Source of the DNA: Pseudomonas farsensis
Lineage (GTDB): Bacteria; Pseudomonadota; Gammaproteobacteria; Pseudomonadales; Pseudomonadaceae
Assembly: GCF_014268805.2 (NCBI RefSeq)
Contig: NZ_JABWRF020000001.1
Span: forward strand, 1,870,001-1,934,000
DNA length: 64,000 bases
Reading direction: 5' to 3'
Part shown: positions 32,990-42,613 of the stretch, one piece after another
How the letters are laid out: the number at the start of each line of letters is the position of its first letter
Numbering within the stretch: the first letter of the stretch is position 1
The notes under the pieces: model-generated
Told to the model about the DNA's origin: nothing
Databases searched by the model: none
Seen by the model: only the letters and a program-made list of their open reading frames with translations
Translations under genes and position numbers: made by a program

Positions 32990-33553
32990 CTATATCAACG
33001 CAGCAGGCGTATCGACATCCCGCAACACCCCGGCGTCCTGAGTTCCGTACACCACCACCTGCGCCCGGTGCCGTTGCAGCACCGAGCGCGCACCTTCATC
33101 GCCAGCAAGCGTGGCAAGCTCAGGCCAGAACCCACGCCCGAACACAACCGGGTGCCCGTTCTGCCCCTGATGTCGCGCAACCACGATAACCGCCTCACCG
33201 GCCAAGCCAGTCAGCCCGCGCAAGGTAGCCGGCAGTATCCACGGCATATCGCCCAGCACGATGGCAACCGCCCGCGCATCACTGTCGGCAAGCGAAGCAA
33301 CACCCGCCGCAAGGCTATGGCCCATGCCCAAGCCGGCATCATTGCTATGCACCACTCGGCAACAGGCCGGCAAGCCGTGCCCGGCAGCGGACTCCCCGGC
33401 GCGCAATACCACACGCACCTCGTCGAACACACCCAGCGCCCGCTCGACACTGTGCTGCAACAAGCTGCGGCCATCGGCCAACACGGCTTTGCGCTTGTCA
33501 CTGCCAAACCGCGAACCCTGGCCGGCAGCAAGTACCAGCGCGACGACCGTCAC
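32990..33553 (-). CDS. MocA-like molybdenum cofactor cytidylyltransferase
   Basis: A 187-residue nucleotidyltransferase with the MobA/MocA signature 'LVLAAGQGSRFGSDKRKAVL' (GXGXRXG and Lys) and the metal-binding 'IVLGDMPWI' (GDMP). It would convert Mo-molybdopterin to the cytosine dinucleotide form used by xanthine-oxidase-family enzymes. The start overlaps the xdhC-like stop by 4 nt. Last gene of the molybdenum hydroxylase operon. Confidence 0.9.
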   Translation of the reverse strand: MTVVALVLAAGQGSRFGSDKRKAVLADGRSLLQHSVERALGVFDEVRVVLRAGESAAGHGLPACCRVVHSNDAGLGMGHSLAAGVASLADSDARAVAIVLGDMPWILPATLRGLTGLAGEAVIVVARHQGQNGHPVVFGRGFWPELATLAGDEGARSVLQRHRAQVVVYGTQDAGVLRDVDTPAALI

Positions 33554-34521
33554 AGCGCCTCGCGGGCGATGCCGCTGCGGGTGCGCAGAATATCGGCAAG
33601 CACTGCCAAGGCGATCTCCGCCGGGGTCTTGCTGCCCAGGTTCAGGCCGATGGGCGCATGAATACGCGCCATCTCGGCCTCGCCCAACCGGCCAATGCGG
33701 CGCAGCCGCTCGCGGCGTTTGGCAGAGGTGGCTTGCGAGCCCATTACACCTATATAGAACGCTTCGGTTCTTACCGCTTCGAGCATGGCCAGGTCATCGA
33801 TCTTCGGGTCGTGGGTCAGTGCCACCACTGCGGTATCGCGGTGGCAGCCGCCATTGGCGATGAACAGCGAGGGCAGTTCACGACGGATTTCTATCCCGTC
33901 CAGCACCACATTGTCCATCACCTCGTCCCGAGGGTCGCACAGCACTACCTCGAACCCCAGCCCTTTACCGAACTCTGCACAGAAATGCGCCACGCTCGAA
34001 TAACCGGCCAGCAGCAGGCGCTGGGCAGCGCCAATGCGCAGTCGAACGCTGTCAGCACCTTGCTCTACACGTGGCCCTTGGCTTTGGTCATCGCGCAACT
34101 GCCACGCCCCCGTCACCAGGTTCACCTCGCGCAACAAGCGGCGCCGGCCCAGCAGCGCGGCCTCAAGTTCGGCCAGGTGTGCCTGTGTGGCACAGTCACC
34201 GGGCAGGTTTTCCACCAGCACATCGAGAACACCGCCGCAGGGCAGGCGGATGTTGGCGCGGCTGTCGCTGCCATCGCCATATCGCACCACGGCAACGGGC
34301 GTTGCGAACTCGCCGAGGGCCACGCGAGCGAGGAAATCCTCCTCGACGCAGCCCCCGGAAAGCGAGCCGACCCAATGCCCACCCTCGCTGACCGCCAGCA
34401 ACGAACCCGGCGCCCTGGGGGCCGAGCCATAGGTGCAAAGTACGGTGCAAAGCCAAACACGCAGGCCGTCACGCGACCACTGGCCCGCCCGCTGCACCAC
34501 CTGCAGGTCAAGATGCTGCAC
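33550..34521 (-). CDS. XdhC family molybdenum cofactor insertion/sulfuration factor
   Basis: A 323-residue protein with XdhC/CoxI features: N-terminal 'LCTVLCTYGSAPRAPGSLLAVSEGGHWVGSLSGGCVEEDF' region, central Rossmann-like 'LLLAGYSSVAHFCAEFGKGLGFEVVLCDPRDE', and 'FYIGVMGSQATSAKRRERLRR'. XdhC proteins bind and sulfurate molybdenum cofactor and hand it to the apoenzyme. Coupled to MocA downstream and 3 bp from the cytochrome gene upstream. Confidence 0.93.
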   Translation of the reverse strand: MQHLDLQVVQRAGQWSRDGLRVWLCTVLCTYGSAPRAPGSLLAVSEGGHWVGSLSGGCVEEDFLARVALGEFATPVAVVRYGDGSDSRANIRLPCGGVLDVLVENLPGDCATQAHLAELEAALLGRRRLLREVNLVTGAWQLRDDQSQGPRVEQGADSVRLRIGAAQRLLLAGYSSVAHFCAEFGKGLGFEVVLCDPRDEVMDNVVLDGIEIRRELPSLFIANGGCHRDTAVVALTHDPKIDDLAMLEAVRTEAFYIGVMGSQATSAKRRERLRRIGRLGEAEMARIHAPIGLNLGSKTPAEIALAVLADILRTRSGIAREAL

Positions 34522-34524
34522 GGG

Positions 34525-35736
34525 TTAATCCACCTTCAGCTGGGCCAGCTGTTCAGTGCTCAGGTCGCCCGGCAGCCCACCCCATGCTTCACGCAGGTAG
34601 TTGACCATGTCGGTCAGCTGCTGGTCGTCGAGCTTGCCGGCAAAACCGGGCATCGGCTGCATACGTTCAAAGCCTGTGAACTGCTGTTCGCGAATGCCGT
34701 CGAGCACCACTTTGACCAGGTTGCGCGAGTCGGCCTGGCGCAAAATAGTATTGCCCTTCATGGCCACCGCGATATGCGGCTTGCCCTCACCGTCGGCACC
34801 ATGGCAGCCGGCGCAGACGTTGAGGTACTGCTGGCGTCCACGCTGGCTACTGGCGGTCATGGTTTCGTGGGCCACTGCTTGCACCACACGGGCCGCCGGC
34901 GGCTGGTCGCCCAGCAGGTAGGTGGCCATGGCCGACAGGTCGCCGTCTTCTAGATGCTGGGTGCTGTGGTGCACCACCGGGTACATCTCGTTGAACATGC
35001 TGCCCTGGGCGCTCATGCCGTGCTTGAGGAAGGTCGCAAGGTCTGGCTGGGTCCAGCCGCGCTCGGCGAGGTCCTTGGCCAGCAGGCTTGGCGCCAGGTA
35101 GCCATTGAGTACCCCGCCGCTCAGGCGCTTGTCTTGCTCCAGCGCGCCGATAAGGTTACGCGGGGTGTGGCACTCGCCGCAGTGCCCAAGCACCTCGACC
35201 ATGTACTGGCCGCGTTGCCAGGCTTCGCTGTTGCCAGCGGCCGGCTGCACCTGCACGCTCTTGCCGTACAGCAGGTTCCAGCCCATCAGGCCGGTGCGCA
35301 CGTTGAACGGGAAGCTCAGGTCGGTGGTGGGTGCTGCGCGGTTGATCGGCGCGATGCTCTGCAGGTAGGCGTGGATCGCGTCGGCGTCTTCGCGCTTGAT
35401 CAGGTGGTACGAGGTGTACGGCATGGCCGGGTACAGGTTGGCGCCGTCCTTGCGCTTACCCTCGGTCAGGGCCGCGAAGAACTCATCATCGCTGTAATTA
35501 CCAATGCCGTGCTGCTTGTCGGGGGTGATGTTGGTGCCATAAATGGTGCCGAACGGCGAATGAATCGGCAGGCCACCGGCATACGGCGCGCCGCCTTCTG
35601 CGGTGTGGCAAGCCATGCAGTCGGCGGCACGGGCGAGGTATTCACCGCGTTTGATCACCTGTTGGTCCGCTGCCTGCGCCGCAAAAGCGAATACCGCACC
35701 AATGGCCAGGGCCAGGTTGCTGAACACACGCGTCAT
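34525..35736 (-). CDS. Triheme cytochrome c (electron acceptor subunit of the molybdenum hydroxylase)
   Basis: A 403-residue periplasmic protein. ATG 35736 has AGGAGGG upstream; a longer frame into the 2Fe-2S gene is a shadow. After a signal peptide ending 'FAAQAA' there are three CxxCH heme sites: CMACH, CGECH and CAGCH. Closest in layout to the cytochrome subunits of PQQ alcohol dehydrogenases and of IorAB-type dehydrogenases. It should pass electrons from the hydroxylase to the respiratory chain. 2 bp from the 2Fe-2S gene. Confidence 0.93.
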   Translation of the reverse strand: MTRVFSNLALAIGAVFAFAAQAADQQVIKRGEYLARAADCMACHTAEGGAPYAGGLPIHSPFGTIYGTNITPDKQHGIGNYSDDEFFAALTEGKRKDGANLYPAMPYTSYHLIKREDADAIHAYLQSIAPINRAAPTTDLSFPFNVRTGLMGWNLLYGKSVQVQPAAGNSEAWQRGQYMVEVLGHCGECHTPRNLIGALEQDKRLSGGVLNGYLAPSLLAKDLAERGWTQPDLATFLKHGMSAQGSMFNEMYPVVHHSTQHLEDGDLSAMATYLLGDQPPAARVVQAVAHETMTASSQRGRQQYLNVCAGCHGADGEGKPHIAVAMKGNTILRQADSRNLVKVVLDGIREQQFTGFERMQPMPGFAGKLDDQQLTDMVNYLREAWGGLPGDLSTEQLAQLKVD

Positions 35737-35738
35737 GC

Positions 35739-36278
35739 TCAACCCTCCTTGACCAGACCGAGGTCGCCCAGCACATCGCGGGTGGCCTCGTAATAGCGCA
35801 CGTAACCGGTGCAGCGGCACACATGGTGGCCAAGGCTGGCCTCGATGGCACCTTCGAGCTCGCTCTTTTTCAGCGGCTTGCGCTGGGCGTTTTCCACCAG
35901 CACCGTGGCCGCATTGACGAAGCCTGGGGCGCAGTAGCTGCACTGGAAAGCAAAGCGCTCGACGAACTTTTGCTGGATGGGGCTCAGCGCAACCGGGTTT
36001 CCGGCGTCGTCCAACTGGGCATGGCCTTCGATGGTGCGCACCTTCTTGCCCTCGAAATAGTGGGCGCCGGTGATACAGGTGCGCACTTCCTCGCAAGTGC
36101 CATCGGGGTTGTCGACGATCACCACGCAGGCATGGCAGATGCCCTGGCCGCAGCCAAGGCGCGAGCCGGTAAGGTTCTGGTATTCGTGCAGGTAATCGAG
36201 CATCGCCAGGTCATCAGGAACCACCTCGGTGACGACGGGTTGACCGTTGAGGGTCAGTTGCAACTTACGGTCAGCCAT
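35739..36278 (-). CDS. 2Fe-2S small subunit of a molybdenum hydroxylase (IorA-like)
   Basis: A 179-residue protein starting at ATG 36278. The plant-type ferredoxin cluster motif is 'GCGQGICHACVV' with a later Cys ('RTCITGA'). The second, C-terminal cluster uses 'CSYCAPGF' and 'CRCTGY'. This is the two-cluster electron-transfer subunit of the xanthine oxidase family. It overlaps the large subunit stop by 8 nt. No signal peptide: in this class it is co-exported with the Tat-targeted large subunit. Confidence 0.95.
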   Translation of the reverse strand: MADRKLQLTLNGQPVVTEVVPDDLAMLDYLHEYQNLTGSRLGCGQGICHACVVIVDNPDGTCEEVRTCITGAHYFEGKKVRTIEGHAQLDDAGNPVALSPIQQKFVERFAFQCSYCAPGFVNAATVLVENAQRKPLKKSELEGAIEASLGHHVCRCTGYVRYYEATRDVLGDLGLVKEG

Positions 36279-39102
36279 TGAGGGCCTCCTTGATGCGGGC
36301 AGGAGTGATCGGCAGGTCGCGTACACGCTTGCCGATGGCGTGGGCTACGGCGTTGCCGATAGCGCCCACCACAGGGATCATCACCACTTCGGCGATGCCT
36401 TTGGACGGGTCGGTTGGCGACAGCGGCGGCAGGATCTCCGACGTCTGTTGCCACACCGCCACGTGCCTGGCCATCGGCAGGCGATAGCGGTTGAAGTTCC
36501 AGTCCCCCACCCCCGGCCCGCCTTCGTATAGCGGCATTTCTTCGAGCAAGGCATGGCCGATGCCCATGGCGATACCGCCTTCAAGCTGGCCCTTGACCAA
36601 CTCCGGCACCAATACCCGGCCGCATTCGACCCAGCTGTGGTGGTTGAGCACGTGCACCTCGCCACTGCCCTTGTTGACCTTGATTTCGACAATGGTCGCC
36701 ACTGGGCTGTAGTAGGTCACCATGGCATTGTTGAGCTGGGTCGCCGGATACAGCGCATTCTGCCGGTCCAGCAGATGGAAACCGTTGCTGTTCATCTGCG
36801 CCTTCTTGGCATTTGGCGCGCCATCGCCGTACTTCACCGCCAGTGCATCGAGCGGCAGGCGGTCACGCACACCATCGATCACAAAGTCTGCTTCAGCCCA
36901 GCTCCAGCGGTTGAACCCGTGCACGCTGGCACCGGTCACCAGGCCCATTTCATGGGCTTTGCGGGCAAGTTCGGCAAATGGGATGGGCGCCAGGCCGTTA
37001 CCGGTCAGCGCGCCATTGACCCACACCGCGTTTTCGCGACGCACCACCAATGGGTTGGCCTGGCCGCCGAACGGGCCTTGGCGCCACAACGCCAAGGCTG
37101 CCGGCCACAGGCCATGATTGAACAGCACGCGTGCGGCTTCGCGGGTGGCGTGGCTGAAATAGAACGCCGAATTGGTCGCGGACGACGGCGACGCCAGCTT
37201 GCCAACCCAACGCGGGTCACGCAGCGCAGCGTCCTGCTCGGCCTGGCTGATCAGGTAGGGGTTGGCGCTGGTGCTCAGTTGCAGCTCTGGCCATTCGGTT
37301 TGCGCGGTCTGGACGTGGTCGGCGACGCGGCCCAGGAAGTCGCTGACCACCAAGGCTTGGGAAGTGGACATGCCCGTGCCCAGCTCGGTGCCGATATGGC
37401 GCAGGGTGATTTGCCCGTCGGCAGCGAATTCCACCGCTGCCATGGGCGCTTCAGCGCCGGTACCGAAGTCTTTCTGGGTGATGGCAAAGCCGACGCCGTA
37501 CCAGTTATCCGGGTCTTTGGCGTCCATTGCCTGCTTGCGCGCATGGCGGGTTTTCCACCATTCATGCTCGCCAGCCTTGTCGAGGATTTCGTGCAGGCGC
37601 AAGGCACCGGCAGGCACTGCGCCCTGGGTGTTCTTCATGCCCGACTTGAGTGCGTTCTTGCGGCGCAGCTCGATGGCATCGACACCCAGGCGGTCGGCAA
37701 TTTCATCAACCATCATTTCGGTGGCCGCCATGCTCTGCAGGGTGCCGTAACCCCGCATGGAGCCGGCCTCGACACCGCGCGAATGGTAGGCGGTGACCGA
37801 CAGGTCATTCTGCGGCATGTAGTAGATCGACTGCGCCGCGGTGGCGCCGACAGCGGCAACCGAAGGGCTGTAGTTGATGCGCCCGCCGCCATCGACAGTC
37901 ATCTCGGCGCGGAAAATCTGGAAGCTCAGGTCGTTCTTGTCCACCGCCAGTTGGTAGCGGATATCGAACGGGTGGCGCTTGATGCCGCTCTGGAACTGCT
38001 CGTAGCGGTCATTGGCCAGGCGAATCGGCACGCCGGCACCATACAGCGCAGCTACGGCGGCGTAGAACACAAAGATATTGTTGTCCTTGGAGCCATAGCC
38101 GACGGTGTAGCCGGGGTGCATGTTCAGGTGCTTGAGGCCGAAGCGCGACGGCTTGATCATGTGCACGCACTCGTGCGCCACCTCGAACGGGCACTGGGTC
38201 GCGACGACAAAATGCAAGGTTCCGCTGGCCGCATCGAACCAGCCGTTGCCATTGTCTGGCTCCAGCGCTGCGGGCTCGATGGACGGCGTCTTGTAGCGTT
38301 CGTCGAACAGCAGCCAGTTTTCCGGCGGCTGGCTGAGTTGCTCATTGATGCGCCCGGCATAGAACAGGCCTTGCTCGGTCAAGGTGCCGTGCTGCTTCGG
38401 TTCGGCAGTCCATACCGGCTTGCGCGCCAGAATGGTCGGGAACAGCATGGTGTTCTTCAGGCTGGAGAACGCATCCTCATCGAACGGCGTAGCGCCACCA
38501 ACCCGCACAAAGCGGAAGCTGCCGTATGGGTCGCGCTGGTACAGCGGCGCCTGGGCACCGTAGCGGATAGCCTGGTCGTTGAATTGCAGCTTGAGCTTGG
38601 CTTTACGGTAGCGCTCGAAGTCGTGCCAGATCAGGATCGCCACCGGGTGGCCGATGAACATCGGCACCTGCCCTGGCGGCAGCAGCGGGTCTGGGGAGTG
38701 TGCCTCAGGCCAGGCGATGCCGTCCTTTTTCAGGTCCTCGGCGGTAACGATGCGGTCCGGCTGCAGGCTGTCGCCGAGCAATGCCAGGTCAAAGCCGGCA
38801 TAGATGCGGTCGGCCTTGGTAGCCTTGAGCAGCATCGCGTGGCCTTGCTGCTGCGGCCAGCCGGGCATGTCCTTGGCACGAATATCACGGGCAAAGACCT
38901 TGCTGCCGCAGACTTTGGACAAGGCGTCATTGCGAAAACGCGCCTTGCCGTCGTTGTTCATCCACTTTTGCGCCGACGTGGTAACGCGGCTTTCCATCAG
39001 GGCGGCGAAGGCCTGGCTGCCGAGTGGCGCCAAGGTCACACCGACACCGGCAACCAGCCCGCCTTGCAGGAACGAGCGCCGGGAGAAATCACGGTTGGAC
39101 AT
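36271..39102 (-). CDS. Molybdopterin-binding large subunit, aldehyde/isoquinoline-type dehydrogenase (IorB-like)
   Basis: A 943-residue catalytic subunit. The N-terminus carries a Tat signal ('SRRSFLQGGLVAGVGVTLA'), so the enzyme is periplasmic. The body has the xanthine-oxidase-family molybdenum domain with 'AHECVHMIKPSRFG', 'SRGVEAGSMRGYG' and C-terminal 'EGGIAMGIGHALLEE' near the catalytic Glu region. Together with the 2Fe-2S and cytochrome c genes it forms a complete dehydrogenase that hydroxylates an aldehyde or N-heterocycle. The substrate cannot be told from sequence. Confidence 0.93.
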   Translation of the reverse strand: MSNRDFSRRSFLQGGLVAGVGVTLAPLGSQAFAALMESRVTTSAQKWMNNDGKARFRNDALSKVCGSKVFARDIRAKDMPGWPQQQGHAMLLKATKADRIYAGFDLALLGDSLQPDRIVTAEDLKKDGIAWPEAHSPDPLLPPGQVPMFIGHPVAILIWHDFERYRKAKLKLQFNDQAIRYGAQAPLYQRDPYGSFRFVRVGGATPFDEDAFSSLKNTMLFPTILARKPVWTAEPKQHGTLTEQGLFYAGRINEQLSQPPENWLLFDERYKTPSIEPAALEPDNGNGWFDAASGTLHFVVATQCPFEVAHECVHMIKPSRFGLKHLNMHPGYTVGYGSKDNNIFVFYAAVAALYGAGVPIRLANDRYEQFQSGIKRHPFDIRYQLAVDKNDLSFQIFRAEMTVDGGGRINYSPSVAAVGATAAQSIYYMPQNDLSVTAYHSRGVEAGSMRGYGTLQSMAATEMMVDEIADRLGVDAIELRRKNALKSGMKNTQGAVPAGALRLHEILDKAGEHEWWKTRHARKQAMDAKDPDNWYGVGFAITQKDFGTGAEAPMAAVEFAADGQITLRHIGTELGTGMSTSQALVVSDFLGRVADHVQTAQTEWPELQLSTSANPYLISQAEQDAALRDPRWVGKLASPSSATNSAFYFSHATREAARVLFNHGLWPAALALWRQGPFGGQANPLVVRRENAVWVNGALTGNGLAPIPFAELARKAHEMGLVTGASVHGFNRWSWAEADFVIDGVRDRLPLDALAVKYGDGAPNAKKAQMNSNGFHLLDRQNALYPATQLNNAMVTYYSPVATIVEIKVNKGSGEVHVLNHHSWVECGRVLVPELVKGQLEGGIAMGIGHALLEEMPLYEGGPGVGDWNFNRYRLPMARHVAVWQQTSEILPPLSPTDPSKGIAEVVMIPVVGAIGNAVAHAIGKRVRDLPITPARIKEALNG

Positions 39103-39382
39103 GGGTTGATCCTTGTGGGCAGTTCAGGCGCTGCCCTTGTTTTTCTGATGCAGGTGGCTGCAACCGCAGCCTGAGGGCGCGCACGATCACAAAATCTGAC
39201 CCCCAAGTCAACATACACCGCTTGTTACATTCGTCTTAGTCAAGCGGACACTTTGTCGCGCAACTGGCCTGAACAGGTTCTGGATAATCGGCAAATAAAT
39301 ACCGGCAATGTGCCAGTAGTCATTGTGTTGTCATCTTCCTGTCGTATTTTCAAAAGCTCACCCAGGGTCGGGGAAGCCAGCT

Positions 39383-41707
39383 GTGATCCGCCGTTATCTT
39401 TCTTCTGCAGGGCTGTTGCCGCTGCTGCTGCTCATGCTGTGTGTCGTTACCCTCGCCTTCCTGTGGGGCCTGCACTTCAGCCAAAAAGCCGCCTCGCGCC
39501 AGGATGCGCTCTCGGCAAAAGCCGCCGAACACTTGAACCTTGCCAGCATCGTCGGGGAAAACCTGCGCCAGTTGGTGGACCGTGCGCAGGCAGTAGGCCG
39601 CGTGACCCAGGACGACATGCTGCGCCTGCGCCAGGGCAACCTGAGCCTTGCGCGGGTCCTCGCTGAAGACCCGGTGTTCAAGCGCATGAGCCTGTACGAC
39701 CACAATGGCCGGCTGCTCTCCTCAAGCCATGCCGACGAACCCGGGCAATTGCCCCAGGCGTGGCTTGAACAGCTCCAGGCCCACGTCGCCCGGCATGGTT
39801 TCAAGGCGTTCATGCCTGCCACCCCGGCGCCGACTACAGCCTCAGCGCTGCCCGACTGGCGCCTGCCGTTCGTGCTGCCACTGACTGACATCAGCGGCCG
39901 CGAGGTCGACACCATCCTGGTGGTACAACTGGACATCGGCTACCTGGCGGTGCTGTTCCAGCACATCGACCTGGGCCGCACTGGCCTGATGCGCCTGCTC
40001 CAGGACGATGGTCGCGAGCGCCTGCGCATCGACACCAGCGGCGTGGTGGTTGCCGGCGACAGCCTGGTGCCAAGCCTGCCTGACAAGGCCGAAGACACCG
40101 GCCAGCTTACCCAGTACAGCCTGACCGGCGCCTACCAGAGCCTCTACCGGCGGGTGCCGGAGCGAGGTTTCAGCGTGGTGGTCAGCCAGCGCAACGAAGA
40201 AATCCTTGCCCCTTGGGCGCTCGCCGCCAGCCGCCAGTTGTGGCAGAACCTGGCCATGACCTTGATGATTCTGGCCAGCCTGGCCTGGGGGCTGCGCCTG
40301 CTGCGCAAGCGCCAGGAGGCGTTCGCCGAGCTTGAGCGCGCCCAGCAGGTCAACCAGCAATTGATCGGCCGCCTTGAAGACGAGCACCGGCGTAGCAGCC
40401 ACGCCGCGGCCACCGACCACTTGAGCGGGCTGCACAACCGCCGCCAGTTCGTCGAAGTAGCCACCCAGGCGCTTGCCCAGCAGCGCGGCAAGCGCCGTTT
40501 GCTGGCGATTCTGTTCATCGACATGGACCGCTTCAAATCGATCAACGATTCGTTGGGGCACAAGGTGGGTGACCTGTTGCTGCAAGCGGTCGCCGGGCGC
40601 ATTCAGCGCATGCTCGACCCCGGTGACGAAGCCTCGCGCTTTGGCGGCGACGAATTCGTGGTGCTGCTGGCCGGCGAGCGCAGCGAAGAGCAGATCAACG
40701 CCTGGGTGCGCGTGCTGGTCGAGAAACTGTCGGCCACCTATGCCCTGGACGGCCAGGAGGTCAACACCAGCCCAAGCGTGGGCGTCAGCATCTGCCCACG
40801 TGACGGCCAGGATATCGACACACTGATCCGCTGCGCCGACGCCGCCATGTATTCGGCCAAACAGGCTGGACGCGCCCAGTACCGGTTCTTCGACCCCTCG
40901 CTGAACCTGTCGGACATTCAGGCGTTCACCTTGGAACAAGCCTTCGGCAACGCCTTGGCCGAGCGCCAGTTCGTGTTGCATTTTCAGCCGCAGATCCGCC
41001 TCGATACCCTGCAGGTAATCGGCTACGAGGCGTTGGTGCGCTGGCAACACCCCGAATTCGGTTTGCTCTACCCTGACCGTTTCATCGGTGTTGCCGAGCG
41101 CAGCGGGTTTATCGTCGATCTGGGCTGGGAGGTGTTGCGCCTGGGTTGCGAAGAGCTGGCCCGTTGGGCTGCCCGCAAGCAAGCGGCGCACCTGGCGGTA
41201 AATGTCTCAGCCTTGCAACTGCGTCAGGCCGACTTCAGCGAGCGCCTGCTGGCCGAACTCGACAGCTACGGTCTTGAGCCAAGCCGCCTGGAGCTGGAAA
41301 TCACCGAAACCACGGTGCTCGACCCCGAGGGGACGGCTGTCGAGCACCTGTACCGCCTGCGGGCGGCCGGCATGGGTATCAGCCTGGATGACTTTGGCCG
41401 CGGCTACGCAGGCTTCGCCCACTTGCAGTCACTGCCGTTGTCCCGGCTGAAGATCGACCGCGCACTGATCGCGCCGCTGTCCAACAGCTACGACGATAGC
41501 CCCATCGTGTCCTCGACCATCATTCTGGCCAAGCGCCTGGGCCTGGAGGTGGTGGCCGAGGGGGTCGAAACCCGCGAGCAACTGGTGTGCCTGAAACTGG
41601 CCGGTTGCGATATCGCCCAGGGTTATCACTTCAGCCGGCCGCTGTCGCAAGCGCAGTTGTATGAGTACCCACCGTTTACCGGCGCCGAGGTGAACGCATG
41701 CGCGTAG
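39383..41707 (+). CDS. Membrane GGDEF-EAL protein (c-di-GMP turnover)
   Basis: 774 residues from GTG 39383; an upstream TTG frame start is unlikely. Two membrane helices (about 8-30 and 290-310) flank a periplasmic sensor of about 255 residues. The GGDEF domain follows, with an intact GGDEF at residues 421-425 ('RFGGDEFVVLL'), then the EAL domain with an intact EAL at about 549-551 ('YEALVRW') and 'NVSALQLRQADF', 'DDFGRGYAGFAHL' and 'KIDRALI'. Both activities could be present. Its stop overlaps the next gene by 10 nt, so a periplasmic binding protein is co-made with it. Confidence 0.92.
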   Translation: MIRRYLSSAGLLPLLLLMLCVVTLAFLWGLHFSQKAASRQDALSAKAAEHLNLASIVGENLRQLVDRAQAVGRVTQDDMLRLRQGNLSLARVLAEDPVFKRMSLYDHNGRLLSSSHADEPGQLPQAWLEQLQAHVARHGFKAFMPATPAPTTASALPDWRLPFVLPLTDISGREVDTILVVQLDIGYLAVLFQHIDLGRTGLMRLLQDDGRERLRIDTSGVVVAGDSLVPSLPDKAEDTGQLTQYSLTGAYQSLYRRVPERGFSVVVSQRNEEILAPWALAASRQLWQNLAMTLMILASLAWGLRLLRKRQEAFAELERAQQVNQQLIGRLEDEHRRSSHAAATDHLSGLHNRRQFVEVATQALAQQRGKRRLLAILFIDMDRFKSINDSLGHKVGDLLLQAVAGRIQRMLDPGDEASRFGGDEFVVLLAGERSEEQINAWVRVLVEKLSATYALDGQEVNTSPSVGVSICPRDGQDIDTLIRCADAAMYSAKQAGRAQYRFFDPSLNLSDIQAFTLEQAFGNALAERQFVLHFQPQIRLDTLQVIGYEALVRWQHPEFGLLYPDRFIGVAERSGFIVDLGWEVLRLGCEELARWAARKQAAHLAVNVSALQLRQADFSERLLAELDSYGLEPSRLELEITETTVLDPEGTAVEHLYRLRAAGMGISLDDFGRGYAGFAHLQSLPLSRLKIDRALIAPLSNSYDDSPIVSSTIILAKRLGLEVVAEGVETREQLVCLKLAGCDIAQGYHFSRPLSQAQLYEYPPFTGAEVNACA

Positions 41708-42570
41708 TCAAAACCCTGTGTGCCGTTGCCGTGCTGCAACTGCTGGTCGGTGCCGTGCAGGCCAAGTGCACACCGCACAGCCTGAGGCTTGCGGTGATTC
41801 CTATCAAAAGCGTCGAGGACATGACCCGCGAGCACCAGCCGCTGATAGAGCGCCTGGCCAAGGCTGCCGGGGTGCCGGTGGAACTGGTGGTGAGCAGCTC
41901 CTACGAAAGCGTGGTCGATGCGATTGTTTCAGGCGGCGCCGACATCGCCCGGCTGGGCCCGGCGTCGTACATTCTGGCGCACCGCCGCGATCAGCGTATC
42001 GAGCCATTCGCAACCCTGACCCTCAACGCCGGCCCCTATACCGCCGCGGGCAGCCACTATCAGGCGCTGCTGGTAACCCGCGCAGGCGGGCCGGCCACCC
42101 TCAGCGCCCTGCGCGGCACGCGGGTGGCGCTTAGCGACCCGGCAAGCACCTCGGGGAGCCTTGTGCCCAGTGTCGAGTTTGCCGGCAAGGTTGGCGCACC
42201 GCTCAAAGGCTACTTTGCCGCGCTGGTATACGCCGGCAGCCACGACAAGGCGCTGCAAGCAGTGCTTGAAGGCCGCGTCGACGCCGCGTTCGTCGCAAGC
42301 GAACGCGCCGATGCGTACCTTGCCAGCAACGCCCTGGCCCCCACGCAGTTGCAGGTACTGTGGCGCTCGGCGCCGATCTACTATGACCCCTATGTGTTCA
42401 GTGCGAGCCTGTGCCCGGCGCTGAAAACCAAGCTGCGCAAGGCAATGCTGGAAGACCCCGCTGCACTGGCCAGTTTTGTCGCCTCGCAGAACGCCACCGG
42501 GTTGGTAGCGGTGGGCCACAAGCAATACGCCGGGCTGGAGAAAATGATGGAAGCTTCGCAGCTGCCCTGA
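41698..42570 (+). CDS. PhnD-like periplasmic phosphate/phosphonate-type binding protein
   Basis: A 290-residue protein with a signal peptide ending 'GAVQA'. The fold is the type II binding protein of the PhnD/PtxB family: 'LRLAVIPIKSVEDM', 'SSYESVVDAIVSGGADIARLGPASYILA' and 'VALSDPASTSGSLVP'. No ABC transporter permease or ATPase genes are adjacent. It overlaps the GGDEF-EAL gene by 10 nt, which suggests it acts as that protein's periplasmic ligand sensor. Ligand unknown. Confidence 0.88.
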   Translation: MRVVKTLCAVAVLQLLVGAVQAKCTPHSLRLAVIPIKSVEDMTREHQPLIERLAKAAGVPVELVVSSSYESVVDAIVSGGADIARLGPASYILAHRRDQRIEPFATLTLNAGPYTAAGSHYQALLVTRAGGPATLSALRGTRVALSDPASTSGSLVPSVEFAGKVGAPLKGYFAALVYAGSHDKALQAVLEGRVDAAFVASERADAYLASNALAPTQLQVLWRSAPIYYDPYVFSASLCPALKTKLRKAMLEDPAALASFVASQNATGLVAVGHKQYAGLEKMMEASQLP

Positions 42571-42613
42571 GGATGTGCTTTGCTTATAACAAGCCCGCAA
42601 TGGAGCACAGCCG

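Noticed and set aside
36553..39174. Plus-strand frame of 873 codons opposite the molybdenum large subunit
   Set aside because: Shadow; the minus-strand product has a Tat signal and cofactor-binding motifs.
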